Of a DNA stretch of 16,557 nucleotides, positions 1-8,187 are shown one piece after another. The notes under the pieces were generated by a model. The model ran no database searches. It saw only the letters and a program-made list of their open reading frames with translations, and was not told the DNA's origin. The position numbers and the translations under genes are program-made. The DNA is taken from the NCBI GenBank assembly GCA_016744485.1, contig JADGEG010000019.1:1-16557 (forward strand). Direction: 5' to 3'. Position 1 is the first letter of the stretch. Each line of letters starts with the position of its first letter. The stretch comes from Arcobacter sp. (GTDB taxonomy: Bacteria; Campylobacterota; Campylobacteria; Campylobacterales; Arcobacteraceae).

Positions 1-56
1 AGAAATAACACATATCTTAGATATACATTTTCAAAATTATAAATTTACTTCAAATA

Positions 57-77
57 TAGATATTATTTTAATATCTA
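57..77. repeat. Inverted repeat upstream of htpG
   Basis: A perfect 7-bp inverted repeat, TAGATAT at 57-63 and ATATCTA at 71-77, is separated by 7 nt. Its right arm overlaps the left arm of the CIRCE-like site. It could be a regulator-binding site, but AT-only repeats of this size also occur by chance in DNA this AT-rich. Confidence 0.3.
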
Positions 78-101
78 GCACTTAAATGCAAAAAGTGCCA
101 A
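75..101. promoter_or_regulatory. CIRCE-like HrcA operator
   Basis: The sequence reads CTAGCACTT, then 9 nt, then AAGTGCCAA. The CIRCE consensus bound by the heat-shock repressor HrcA is TTAGCACTC-N9-GAGTGCTAA, so 14 of 18 arm positions match and the 9-nt spacer is exact. The arms pair with each other at 7 of 9 positions. It lies about 80 bp before the htpG start codon. A TATTAT hexamer at 61-66 could be the -10 of a promoter starting near 73, which would put the operator over the first transcribed bases, the classical CIRCE position. HrcA control of htpG is inferred. Confidence 0.6.
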
Positions 102-111
102 ATTCTTTTTA

Positions 112-136
112 AACTTTAGCTTTCTTTTATAAAGTT
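112..136. repeat. Inverted repeat over the -35 region of htpG
   Basis: Perfect 7-bp arms AACTTTA (112-118) and TAAAGTT (130-136) are separated by 11 nt. They end four bases before the putative -10 box, so a protein bound here would cover the -35 zone. No known operator consensus was recognised. Confidence 0.3.
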
Positions 137-137
137 G

Positions 138-146
138 TGATAAAAT
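138..146 (+). promoter_or_regulatory. Putative extended -10 promoter of htpG
   Basis: TGATAAAAT is a TGn-extended -10 box with one mismatch to TATAAT. It would start transcription near 153, giving a leader of about 27 nt that carries AGGAAA at 169-174 before the ATG at 180. No clear -35 is visible, which is common in Campylobacterota. Confidence 0.4.
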
Positions 147-179
147 TCCATTATAAAAATTAATTATTAGGAAAACAAT

Positions 180-2084
180 ATGGCTAAACATAAATTTCAA
201 ACAGAAGTAGGACAATTATTACATTTAATGACACATTCTTTATATTCAAATAAAGAAATTTTTATACGTGAGCTTGTATCAAATGCAAGTGATGCAATTG
301 ATAAGTTAAATTATTTAAGATTAACAAATGAAGATATTAAAAAATCTTTACCACAAGATTGGACAGGTAAAGTTACAATTTCTTTTGATGAAAAAGAAAA
401 ATCTTTAACAATCGTTGATAATGGTGTAGGTATGAATGAAGAAGATTTAATCTCTTCTATTGGAACAATAGCAAAATCAGGAACAAAATCATTTGTTGAA
501 GCTATGACAGGTGATGATAAAAAAGATTCAAATCTAATAGGTCAATTTGGTGTTGGTTTTTACTCAGTTTTTATGGTGGCATCTCATGTTGATGTTATTT
601 CAAAAAAAGCGGGAGAAGATAAAGCATATAAATGGTCAAGTGATGGTTCAGGAGATTTTGATTTAGATGTAGTTACTAAAGAGAATTCGGGAACTGTTAT
701 ATTTATAAAATTAAAAGATGAAGAAGCAGAAGAATTTGCTTCAAAACATAGAATAGAAAATATTGTAACTAAATATTCAAATCATATTGCTTATCCTATT
801 TTTTTAGATTATAAAGAAGAAGTAGAAGAAGAATTAAGTGAAGAAGATAAAAAAGCTGGAAAAGAAGCTAAAAAAACTATAGAAGATAGACACGAAAAAA
901 TCAATGAAGCAACTGCACTATGGATGCAGCCTAAAGCAAAGCTTAAAAAAGCTGAATATAATGACTTTTATAAGTCAATATCTCACGACAGTGAAGATCC
1001 TATGTTAAGTATTCATACAAAAGCTGAAGGAGTAAATGAATATACAACATTATTTTATATTCCAAGTAAAGCTCCTATGGATATGTACAGAGCTGATTAT
1101 CAACCAGGTGTTAAATTATATGTTAAAAGAGTATTTATAACTGATAGCGAAAAAGAGTTATTGCCTACTTATTTAAGATTTGTAAGAGGTATTATTGATA
1201 GTGAAGATTTACCTTTAAATGTAAGCAGAGAGATTTTACAAGAAAACAGAGTAATGGCAAATATAAAACAAAGTTCTGTTAAAAAAATATTAAGTGAAAT
1301 TAAAAAACTATCAAAAAAAGAAGAAGTATATACTCAATTTATCGAACAATATAATAGAGCTTTAAAAGAAGGAGTTTATCAAGACTTTACTAATAAAGAT
1401 GCTATATTAGAACTTGTACGATATAAATCAACAAATGATGAGAAAATGACTTCTCTTGAAGCTTATAAAGAAAGAGCAAATACAGAACAAAAAGCTGTTT
1501 TTTATATAGTAGGAGATAATGAAAAAGTTCTTAAAAATTCACCTTTACTTGAAGCATACACAAAAAACAATATTGAAGTTTTAATTTTAGATGATAAAGA
1601 AATTGATGAGATTATTACTCCAGCAATTGGAGCTTATAAAGAATGGACTTTTAAAGATATATCTTCTTGTGAAGCACCAGCTGTTGAACAAAGCGAAGAT
1701 AAGAAAAAAGAAGTAGAAGAAAAATTTCAAGATATTACAAAAAAAATAAAAGACATTTTAGGGGAGAGTGTAAGTGATGTTAGAATTACAAATAGATTAA
1801 ATCTTTCACCTTCTTGTGTAGTAAAAGATGGTAATGACCAAATGGCACAAATGGCACAAATGATGCGTTCAATGGGTCAAGAAATGCCAGAGGCTGCTCC
1901 TATTTTAGAAATAAACCCTGAGCATGAAATAGTTTCAAAATTAAATTCTTTAAAAGATGAAGATATGATTAGTGATATTTCTTGGATTTTGCTAGATCAA
2001 GCAAAATTAAGTGAAGGTATCAATATAACTGATGCAGTAGCATTTTCTCAAAGATTAAATAGAATTACTGCAAAAGCTTTATAA
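180..2084 (+). CDS. htpG: Molecular chaperone HtpG (bacterial Hsp90)
   Basis: This is a cytosolic, homodimeric, ATP-dependent chaperone of 634 aa, the usual family length. The N-terminal GHKL ATPase is complete: ELVSNASDA at residues 31-39 (helix binding ATP and Mg), DNGVGM at 80-85, GTIAKSGT at 95-102 and IGQFGVGFYS at 120-129. A charged linker lies around 211-245. The middle domain carries NVSREILQEN near 347-356, with the arginine expected to contact the ATP gamma-phosphate at 350. The C-terminal dimerisation region contains MAQMAQMMRSMGQ. The ATG at 180 follows AGGAAA with 5 nt spacing. The gene stands alone between its own promoter region and a strong terminator. A CIRCE-like site upstream suggests control by the heat-shock repressor HrcA (inference). 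The only oddity is a short in-frame tandem repeat at 1839-1862. Confidence 0.97.
   Translation: MAKHKFQTEVGQLLHLMTHSLYSNKEIFIRELVSNASDAIDKLNYLRLTNEDIKKSLPQDWTGKVTISFDEKEKSLTIVDNGVGMNEEDLISSIGTIAKSGTKSFVEAMTGDDKKDSNLIGQFGVGFYSVFMVASHVDVISKKAGEDKAYKWSSDGSGDFDLDVVTKENSGTVIFIKLKDEEAEEFASKHRIENIVTKYSNHIAYPIFLDYKEEVEEELSEEDKKAGKEAKKTIEDRHEKINEATALWMQPKAKLKKAEYNDFYKSISHDSEDPMLSIHTKAEGVNEYTTLFYIPSKAPMDMYRADYQPGVKLYVKRVFITDSEKELLPTYLRFVRGIIDSEDLPLNVSREILQENRVMANIKQSSVKKILSEIKKLSKKEEVYTQFIEQYNRALKEGVYQDFTNKDAILELVRYKSTNDEKMTSLEAYKERANTEQKAVFYIVGDNEKVLKNSPLLEAYTKNNIEVLILDDKEIDEIITPAIGAYKEWTFKDISSCEAPAVEQSEDKKKEVEEKFQDITKKIKDILGESVSDVRITNRLNLSPSCVVKDGNDQMAQMAQMMRSMGQEMPEAAPILEINPEHEIVSKLNSLKDEDMISDISWILLDQAKLSEGINITDAVAFSQRLNRITAKAL
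1839..1862 (+). repeat. 9-bp in-frame tandem repeat in htpG
   Basis: CAAATGGCA occurs twice in tandem at 1839-1856, followed by a partial third copy. It encodes QMAQMAQM in the Met-rich segment just before the conserved MRSMGQ. The repeat length is a multiple of three, so changes in copy number would keep the frame. Confidence 0.6.
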
Positions 2085-2111
2085 AAAGTTTTTGCATATA
2101 TATTTGATATT

Positions 2112-2154
2112 AAAGTAAGCATTTTAAGTATTTTTTAAGATGTTTACTTTTTTT
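2112..2154 (+). terminator. Intrinsic terminator of htpG
   Basis: A stem of about 16 pairs (2112-2127 with 2135-2150, including two G-U pairs) closes a 7-nt loop. It runs into seven T residues at 2148-2154, starting 28 nt after the htpG stop. On the other strand the T-run is short, so it mainly serves htpG, although it may also help end the convergent flavoprotein gene. Confidence 0.8.
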
Positions 2155-2219
2155 ATGTCAAAAATATTTGATTTTATAAAATTTTAATTATGATTGGGTT
2201 ACAAAAAAGTATGAAGAAT

Positions 2220-2765
2220 TTAAATAAATAATTTGGTTTCTTTTCCATCAAAAGATATTTGGTTTTTTTCTTTCATATACTTTATATGATCTTCTTTTGT
2301 ATGAGTATCATAATAATTTACTAATTCATCTCTTTGAGCAATATATTTATATAAAGGAACTCCCATACCACAAGAAGAATTAACACTTTGTATATCTAAT
2401 TTAAAAATTTGTCTTGCTGCATTTTTATAATCAAATAATTTTAAATATTCTTTAAATTTAGAATTTCTTTCATGTAATATTACTGCTTTTGCATAAATAC
2501 GAAGTATTAAAGCTTCATTTTCATATGCACAAAACATCAAAGTAATTCTAGAATTTTCTAATAAATGAGCTGCCGTTTCATTTCCAGAACCAAAATAATT
2601 TAACCAAACAATAGTATTTTTATCTAAAATTTTAAGTGTTCCATCTAAACCTTTTGGTGAGATATTTATTCTTCCATCTTTTGGAGCGGTTGAAACAAAA
2701 AACATTTTTTGCTTTTGTATAAACTTGATATCTTTTTCATTTAAAGTATCTTTAAAACTAGCCAT
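2220..2765 (-). CDS. Pyridoxamine 5'-phosphate oxidase-family flavoprotein
   Basis: This 181-aa protein has the sequence character of the PNPOx-like split-barrel family, which binds FMN or related cofactors. Near the N-terminus it has FVSTAPKDGRINISPKGLDG, the typical beta-strand and turn 'S-T-A...G-x-x-N-x-S-P-K-G', then WLNYFGSGNETAAHLLEN, a GSGNETA turn typical of the family. A Gly/Cys-rich SSCGMGVP lies in the C-terminal half. The substrate is unknown: pyridoxamine phosphate oxidation is not implied, and many relatives are uncharacterised. The gene starts 8 nt after the mreC stop, so it is probably the last gene of the fabZ-mreC operon. That position says little about function. Confidence 0.75.
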   Translation of the reverse strand: MASFKDTLNEKDIKFIQKQKMFFVSTAPKDGRINISPKGLDGTLKILDKNTIVWLNYFGSGNETAAHLLENSRITLMFCAYENEALILRIYAKAVILHERNSKFKEYLKLFDYKNAARQIFKLDIQSVNSSCGMGVPLYKYIAQRDELVNYYDTHTKEDHIKYMKEKNQISFDGKETKLFI

Positions 2766-2773
2766 TTAAAACC

Positions 2774-3562
2774 TTAATTTATATTTTTAGAATTATGCTT
2801 TATCTCCTGAAAATTATTTTCGTATACGAAATAATATTTTTCTTTAAAAACTTTTGCATATGGGAATATCAGTACTTCTTGCATATCTTGAAATTTAGAA
2901 ATAGAAACAACTTTCCCAACCTTTAAGCCTTCAAAAAAGATATTATCTTTTCCTGAAGTTATAACCTCATCCCCTATATCTATATTAAATGCAATAGGAA
3001 TATATTTTATGAGTAAGTACTCTTTATTTGTACTAGAATGAACAATTCCAGGAGCATTATTTTTACCTATAAATACAGCATAATTACTTTTTTCATTTCC
3101 ATTTAATAAAGCTTTTGATCTTCCATTATCATTAATTACAATTCCAGCAGCATACTCATCAAAAATTAAAGCTTCAATAGAATTATTTTTTTTTGCTAAA
3201 TCCAACCAAACTTTTGTAAAATCATTTAAATCAATATAAGAAATAACTCTTGCAATTTTTAGCTTAGATGATGTTCGTTTCAAACTTTTTATAGAATTTT
3301 TTAAAGAATTCATTTTTATTTGAGTGATTCTATGCAATATTTTATAATGTTCTAAAGTTTTATTATCTTTTTGTAGTTTTTCAATAGTTTTAGCTTGTGA
3401 AAAATATTTTTCTTGTGTATTAACAATATCATCTACAATATTGATATAAGTTTTTTTAAATGTATCAACTATCTTAAAGTTATTCTTTATTGGTTTATCA
3501 AAATTAAAAATATAAAATAAACCAACTAATAAAAATATAAATATAAATACAAATTTACTCAT
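2774..3562 (-). CDS. mreC: Rod shape-determining protein MreC
   Basis: MreC is a bitopic inner-membrane protein that links cytoplasmic MreB filaments to the periplasmic wall-synthesis machinery. The 262-aa product has an N-terminal hydrophobic segment at about residues 3-19. A predicted coiled coil follows at roughly 45-95 (TIEKLQKDNKTLEHYKILHR), then a beta-rich periplasmic domain with the family pattern ARVISYIDLNDFTKVWLDLA, IVINDNGRSKALLNG and IGDEVITSGKDNIFFEGLKVG. The ATG at 3562 overlaps the end of mreB by 8 nt, so translation is probably coupled. The mreB-mreC pairing is the standard arrangement. mreD is not in this window. Confidence 0.93.
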   Translation of the reverse strand: MSKFVFIFIFLLVGLFYIFNFDKPIKNNFKIVDTFKKTYINIVDDIVNTQEKYFSQAKTIEKLQKDNKTLEHYKILHRITQIKMNSLKNSIKSLKRTSSKLKIARVISYIDLNDFTKVWLDLAKKNNSIEALIFDEYAAGIVINDNGRSKALLNGNEKSNYAVFIGKNNAPGIVHSSTNKEYLLIKYIPIAFNIDIGDEVITSGKDNIFFEGLKVGKVVSISKFQDMQEVLIFPYAKVFKEKYYFVYENNFQEIKHNSKNIN

Positions 3563-4586
3563 TTGTAATTAGTTTTAATAATGCTTCTTGATCTAATACA
3601 TTACTAGTACCATAAGCAACAGCTAATAATGGGTCATCTGCTACTTTAACTGGTAATTTAATAATGTCTGTTAAATATTTATCTAAACCTCTAATTAAGG
3701 CTCCTCCACCTGTTAAAGTTACACCATTATCAACAACATCACCTGCTAAATCAGGTGGCATCTCCTCTAGTAAAGATTTAACAGCTGACACAATTTCTCT
3801 TAATGGTTCTTTAATAGCCGTTCTAACCCCCTCACTACCTAATTCAATAGTTGATAAAAGTCCTGAACTATCCCTACCTTTTACTTTTATTTTTAACTCT
3901 TCTTCTAATTTAATCGCTGTTCCAATTTCAATTTTGATATTCTCAGAAGTTCTCTCACCTATATATAAATTATAATTTTGTCTTACATAATCAATAATAG
4001 CTTTATCAAACTTATCACCAGCTACTTTAATTGACTTTGATAATACTAAACCACCTAAAGAAGTAAGTCCTATTTCAGTTGTACCTCCTCCTATATCAAC
4101 AACAACATAACCAGAAGGATCAGATACTGGAATGCCAGCTCCAATAGCTGCAGCCATTGGTTCTTCTACTAAAAACACTTCTCTTGCTCCCGCACTATAT
4201 GCTGATTCTTTAACTGCTTTTCTTTCAACTTGTGTAATACCATGAGGAATACATATAATTATTCTAGGACTAATAAGTCTTTTTCTTTTATGTGCTTTTC
4301 TTATAAAATACCTTATCATTCGCTCTGTCATTTCAAAGTCTGCAATAACACCATCTCTCATAGGACGCACTGCTTGAATGTTTAAAGGAGTTTTTCCTAT
4401 CATTTGTTTGGCTTCTTGTCCTACAGCTAAGATTTTATCTTTTTTACCATATCTATCATGTTGCACAGCAACAACAGAAGGTTCATTAATAATAATACCT
4501 TGTCCTTTAATTGAAACAATAGTATTAGCAGTACCTAAGTCTATTGCCATGTCTTTTGAAAATAAACCTATTAATTTATTAAGCAT
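3555..4586 (-). CDS. mreB: Rod shape-determining protein MreB (bacterial actin)
   Basis: MreB is a membrane-associated ATP-dependent filament protein that organises lateral wall synthesis. At 343 aa it has the usual family length. Nucleotide-binding motifs are intact: DLGTANT at residues 16-22 (phosphate 1), EEPMAAAIGAG at 141-151, which includes the catalytic-loop Glu, VVDIGGGTTEIG at 162-173 (phosphate 2) and LTGGGALIRGLDKYL near the C-terminus (adenosine motif). The ATG at 4586 has AAGGAAA about 6 nt upstream. The gene follows clpX by 12 nt and overlaps mreC, in the middle of the operon. Confidence 0.97.
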   Translation of the reverse strand: MLNKLIGLFSKDMAIDLGTANTIVSIKGQGIIINEPSVVAVQHDRYGKKDKILAVGQEAKQMIGKTPLNIQAVRPMRDGVIADFEMTERMIRYFIRKAHKRKRLISPRIIICIPHGITQVERKAVKESAYSAGAREVFLVEEPMAAAIGAGIPVSDPSGYVVVDIGGGTTEIGLTSLGGLVLSKSIKVAGDKFDKAIIDYVRQNYNLYIGERTSENIKIEIGTAIKLEEELKIKVKGRDSSGLLSTIELGSEGVRTAIKEPLREIVSAVKSLLEEMPPDLAGDVVDNGVTLTGGGALIRGLDKYLTDIIKLPVKVADDPLLAVAYGTSNVLDQEALLKLITNE

Positions 4587-4598
4587 ATATATTTCCTT

Positions 4599-5816
4599 TT
4601 AAGCTATTTTTACTTTTTCTTCTTTTAATACAATTTCTTTTGTAATTGTAATAACTTTATCTTTATAATTTGGTAAGTCAAACATGATATCAAGCATAAT
4701 ATCTTCTAAAATAGATCGCAAACCTCTAGCTCCTGTTTTTCGCTCAATTGCTCTTTTAGCTATTTCTTTAAGTGCTGTTTTATTAAACTTTAAAAGTACA
4801 TTATCTATTTCAAATAATTTAATGTATTGTTTTGTAAGAGCATTTTTAGGTTCACTTAATATATGAATCATATCGTTTTCACTAATTTCATTTAGTGTTG
4901 TTATCATATGCAATCGTCCTATTAACTCAGGTATTAAGCCATATTTTATTAAATCATGTGCTTCGACATCATGTAAAATATTTTTTGTATCTGTTTTACT
5001 TCTTTTTTCTTGGTTAAAGCCTAAAACATTTGAACCTAGTTTTTTTTGAATAATTTCTTCTATTCCATCAAAAGCACCACCACAAATAAATAAAATATTA
5101 CTTGTGTCAACTTGAAGTGCTTCTTGTCCTGGATGTTTTCTACCACCATTTGGAGGAACATTTACACTAGCACCTTCGATAATTTTTAACATAGCTTGTT
5201 GAACTCCCTCACCTGAAACATCTCTTGTTATTGATCTATTTTCACTCATTCTTGCAATTTTATCAATTTCATCTATAAAAATAATTCCTCTTTGTGCTTT
5301 GTTAATATTTCCATTTGCAGCTTGAACTAGCCTTGTAATCACATTTTCAACATCATCTCCTACATAACCAGCTTCTGTTAAAGATGTAGCATCAGCAATA
5401 GCTAAAGGAACATCTAAATATTTAGCAATAGTTTGTACTAAAAGAGTTTTACCAGAACCAGTTGGTCCTATTAATAATACATTTGATTTATTAATTTCAA
5501 TTTCATCATCACTTGGTTTATATTTAAAAATTCTTTTATAATGATTATAAACAGCTACACATAAAACTTTTTTTGCTCTATCTTGTCCTATTACATAATC
5601 GTCTAATATGATTTTTAACTCTTTTGGAGTTTTTAGTACAATTTCTTGTTCTTTTTCTTTGTGTGTATCATTTTTGTCTACAACATCATTATTGTCTTCC
5701 ATAATATCATAAGCTGCATTTACACAAGATTTACATATACAAGCACTATCACCTGCAATTACTGGATTTTCTTTTGAGTCTATTGTCCCACAAAAACCAC
5801 ATTTAAGTTTTTTCAA
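4599..5816 (-). CDS. clpX: ATP-dependent Clp protease ATP-binding subunit ClpX
   Basis: ClpX is the hexameric AAA+ unfoldase that feeds substrates to ClpP. The 405-aa product has the N-terminal zinc domain (C6-x2-C9 and C28-x2-C31), Walker A GPTGSGKT at 117-124, pore loop GYVG at 150-153, Walker B IIFIDEID at 178-185 and a sensor region GARGLRSILEDIM near the C-terminus. The ClpP-docking loop reads NVLGFNQE, with LGF in place of the Escherichia coli IGF. The start is TTG at 5816, preceded by a strong AGGAGA about 6 nt upstream. No clpP is present here. The gene lies between lpxA and mreB, an order I recall as conserved in Campylobacterota. This couples proteolysis to envelope genes by transcription rather than by known function. 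Confidence 0.97.
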   Translation of the reverse strand: MKKLKCGFCGTIDSKENPVIAGDSACICKSCVNAAYDIMEDNNDVVDKNDTHKEKEQEIVLKTPKELKIILDDYVIGQDRAKKVLCVAVYNHYKRIFKYKPSDDEIEINKSNVLLIGPTGSGKTLLVQTIAKYLDVPLAIADATSLTEAGYVGDDVENVITRLVQAANGNINKAQRGIIFIDEIDKIARMSENRSITRDVSGEGVQQAMLKIIEGASVNVPPNGGRKHPGQEALQVDTSNILFICGGAFDGIEEIIQKKLGSNVLGFNQEKRSKTDTKNILHDVEAHDLIKYGLIPELIGRLHMITTLNEISENDMIHILSEPKNALTKQYIKLFEIDNVLLKFNKTALKEIAKRAIERKTGARGLRSILEDIMLDIMFDLPNYKDKVITITKEIVLKEEKVKIA

Positions 5817-5825
5817 ATTTATCTC

Positions 5826-6608
5826 CTATTTTCTATTAAAAGGTATTCCACGTTTGGTTTTAAGTACAAAATTAGCTAATTCATGAATATTGCTATTTGT
5901 ACTTGTTTCTAATAACTTTTTAGCTACATCACTTATTGTTTCATTAGATTCAAATAATAATTTATATGCTCTTTTAAGTTCATCAATTTGATCTCTTTTT
6001 TTAAATTTTCTTCTTAAACCATTTAAGTTTAAACCTCTCAAAATTGCTCTATTTCCTTGAGCTAAACAAAAAGGAGGTATATCCTGAGTTACAACTGAAC
6101 CACCTGCTATCATTACATTTGAACCAATTTTACAAAATTGATGAACAGGAGTTAATCCTCCTATTACAACATTGTTTCCTAATTCAACATGTCCTGCTAA
6201 AGTTGCCACATTTGCTAAAATACAATTATCTCCTACAATAACATCATGAGCTATATGAGTATAAGCCATAAATAAATTATTATTTCCAAGCTTAGTTATA
6301 CTTCCTCCACCTTTTGTTCCTGGATTAAAAAGTGTATATTCTCTTATCTTATTATTATTCCCAATAATAAGCTCAACTTTTTCACCATCATACTTTAAAT
6401 CTTGAGGAATAGTCCCTATGCTTGCATGTGAAAAAATATGATTATTTTTTCCTATTGTTGTATATCCTGAAATTACACTATGAGAATCAACAACTGTTCC
6501 ATCACCTATTATTACATTTTTTCCTATTATACTAAAGGCTCCAATGCAAACATTATTTCCTAATATAGCACCATTTTCAATAATTGCTGTTTTATGTATT
6601 GTACACAT
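5826..6608 (-). CDS. lpxA: UDP-N-acetylglucosamine acyltransferase LpxA
   Basis: LpxA carries out the first step of lipid A synthesis, moving a 3-hydroxyacyl group from acyl-ACP to UDP-GlcNAc in the cytoplasm. The 260-aa product is a left-handed beta-helix built of hexapeptide repeats (IIGKNV, TIGKNN, IVGDNC, ELGNNV and others) over residues 7-175, followed by a helical C-terminus. The catalytic histidine is H121 in THIAHD, matching E. coli H125. RAILRGLNLNGLRR at 187-200 is the conserved acyl-ACP and UDP-GlcNAc contact region. The gene starts 6 nt after fabZ and is 9 nt before clpX. Pairing with fabZ makes sense because both enzymes use 3-hydroxyacyl-ACP. Confidence 0.96.
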   Translation of the reverse strand: MCTIHKTAIIENGAILGNNVCIGAFSIIGKNVIIGDGTVVDSHSVISGYTTIGKNNHIFSHASIGTIPQDLKYDGEKVELIIGNNNKIREYTLFNPGTKGGGSITKLGNNNLFMAYTHIAHDVIVGDNCILANVATLAGHVELGNNVVIGGLTPVHQFCKIGSNVMIAGGSVVTQDIPPFCLAQGNRAILRGLNLNGLRRKFKKRDQIDELKRAYKLLFESNETISDVAKKLLETSTNSNIHELANFVLKTKRGIPFNRK

Positions 6609-6614
6609 AGAACA

Positions 6615-7058
6615 TTACTTATCAACAATCATAGCTTTTAATTCTGCTTGAGCTACAAGAGTATCATTCACATATGCTTTACCATCTAATATTATTAAAT
6701 TTTGTCTTAATTTTACTATCTTTATTTTATAATCAAGTCTATCCCCAGGTACAACTGGTTTTCTAAATTTTGCCTTATCTATACTCATAAAATAAATAAC
6801 TTTATTTTTTAATTCTTCTTCTGGAATATCACTACTTTTAAAAGCCAAAATACCTCCAGCTTGTGCCATTCCTTCAAGTATCATTACACCTGGATAAATA
6901 GGGTGATCAGGAAAGTGTCCCATAAAAGCAGGTTCACTAATAGAAATATTTTTAAACCCTTCAACAAATTCACCTTGTTTTATATGAGTTATTCTATCAA
7001 CTAATAAAAAAGGGTATCTATGAGGAAGAACTTTTTGTATTTGTGTTATATCTAACAT
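6615..7058 (-). CDS. fabZ: 3-hydroxyacyl-ACP dehydratase FabZ
   Basis: FabZ dehydrates 3-hydroxyacyl-ACP in fatty-acid elongation and competes with LpxA for the same substrate. The product has 147 aa and a single hot-dog fold. It shows HRYPFLLVDRI at residues 13-23 and the active-site segment GHFPDHPIYPGVMILEGMAQ at 47-66, with catalytic H48 and E62. The ATG at 7058 has AGGAT upstream with suitable spacing. It is the first gene of the operon running fabZ-lpxA-clpX-mreB-mreC-flavoprotein, preceded by an 85-nt gap with a candidate promoter. Confidence 0.96.
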   Translation of the reverse strand: MLDITQIQKVLPHRYPFLLVDRITHIKQGEFVEGFKNISISEPAFMGHFPDHPIYPGVMILEGMAQAGGILAFKSSDIPEEELKNKVIYFMSIDKAKFRKPVVPGDRLDYKIKIVKLRQNLIILDGKAYVNDTLVAQAELKAMIVDK

Positions 7059-7101
7059 TATATATCCTAATTTTATTTATTATTACATTCTAAAGTAGGA
7101 A

Positions 7102-7110
7102 ATTTTATCT
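7102..7110 (-). promoter_or_regulatory. Putative -10 promoter of the fabZ operon
   Basis: On the minus strand this reads AGATAAAAT within TTTTAGATAAAAT, a common Campylobacterota sigma70 -10 context. Transcription would start near 7094, 36 nt before fabZ. It lies in the 85-nt gap between lpxB and fabZ. No -35 match is visible. Confidence 0.35.
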
Positions 7111-7143
7111 AAAATTTGATTAAAAATAGCCTAATGCAAAAAG

Positions 7144-8187
7144 TTATTTTTCTATTATTTTGGCAACATTTTGTGAACTTCCATATTTTAGGTATTTTCG
7201 TAAAATTTCAGAGTTTTTTAAAAACTCTTTTTCATTACATGTTTTATATTCTTTATATAAATTATTAACATTAACATCATCTTGTAAATATTCTTTATGT
7301 ATAGTTTTTTTATTCATTTTATAAAAAAATATATTTGCAAGACCTACAAATGGAAGTTTTACAAAAAAATTTGCAATTATATAATCTAATTTTTTTGCAA
7401 TATAACTAAGAACAAAAGGAGTTCCAATAATTGCTGATTCAAGTGTAGCTGTACCTGAACAAATAAAGGCAAATTTTGCTTTTAATAAGGACTTATGAGT
7501 ATTATTAGAAATAATAAAATCACTTAGATCTCCATAATTTTGAGTAATATATTCTTGTGTAAAATTTGTAGGAATTATAATCATATGTTGTTTATTTGTA
7601 ATTTTTTTAACTAATTGCTTAAAAATTGGCATATGACTTTTAATCTCACTTTTTCTAGACCCTGGCATATATACTATTATATTTGAGGTAGATATTGTTG
7701 TTTTATACTCTTTTATTTCATCCATTAGAGGATGACCAACATAGTGTAATTTATTTTGATCATTATATAAAGTGTTTTCAAATGGAATGATAGAACAAAG
7801 ATTAGTACAATACTTTTCTAACTTTAAAACTCTTTTACTTTTCCAAACCCAAACTTGAGGTAAGATATAATAAATGATTTCTTTATTTGGATATTTTTTT
7901 TTAATTTTTTTTGCCAATGGAAGATTAAATCCTGATGAATCCATAAGTAATACTTTATCACATGAAGCAGCAATTTCAACTAACTCATCTCTTAATTTGA
8001 AAAAAAAACTTAATTTTTTAATAACATCTACAAAACCCATAATAGCTAAATGACTTAAATCATATAAAGGTTTTCCTAATTGTTTATCAAAAACACCAAA
8101 AAGCACAGTGTCACTACTTAGATATTTTTTAAGCTCTTTTAAATGAACATTTGATGAGCTTTCTAATGCACATACTAATAAATTCAT
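7144..8187 (-). CDS. lpxB: Lipid-A-disaccharide synthase LpxB
   Basis: LpxB is a peripheral membrane GT-B glycosyltransferase (family GT19) that joins UDP-2,3-diacylglucosamine and lipid X to form the lipid A disaccharide. At 347 aa it is slightly shorter than the E. coli enzyme. Family motifs are present: DSSGFNLPLAK at 83-93, QVWVWKSKR at 111-119, VGHPLMDE at 150-157, PGSRKSEI at 175-182 and SGTATLESAIIGTPFV at 244-259. The N-terminal ALESSSNVHL stands where the family has a GE-x-S-G-D-like loop. The ATG at 8187 overlaps the queH stop by 4 nt (ATGA), so translation is probably coupled to queH. It lies just upstream of the operon holding lpxA, the first gene of the same pathway. Confidence 0.94.
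   Translation of the reverse strand: MNLLVCALESSSNVHLKELKKYLSSDTVLFGVFDKQLGKPLYDLSHLAIMGFVDVIKKLSFFFKLRDELVEIAASCDKVLLMDSSGFNLPLAKKIKKKYPNKEIIYYILPQVWVWKSKRVLKLEKYCTNLCSIIPFENTLYNDQNKLHYVGHPLMDEIKEYKTTISTSNIIVYMPGSRKSEIKSHMPIFKQLVKKITNKQHMIIIPTNFTQEYITQNYGDLSDFIISNNTHKSLLKAKFAFICSGTATLESAIIGTPFVLSYIAKKLDYIIANFFVKLPFVGLANIFFYKMNKKTIHKEYLQDDVNVNNLYKEYKTCNEKEFLKNSEILRKYLKYGSSQNVAKIIEK

Noticed and set aside
1..56. Dyad ATATC-TTA-GATAT at 12-24 as an operator
   Set aside because: It is short and AT-only, and sits far from the htpG promoter elements; chance is a sufficient explanation.
3664..3975. Plus-strand frame within mreB
   Set aside because: Antisense shadow of a strongly conserved gene with no features of its own.
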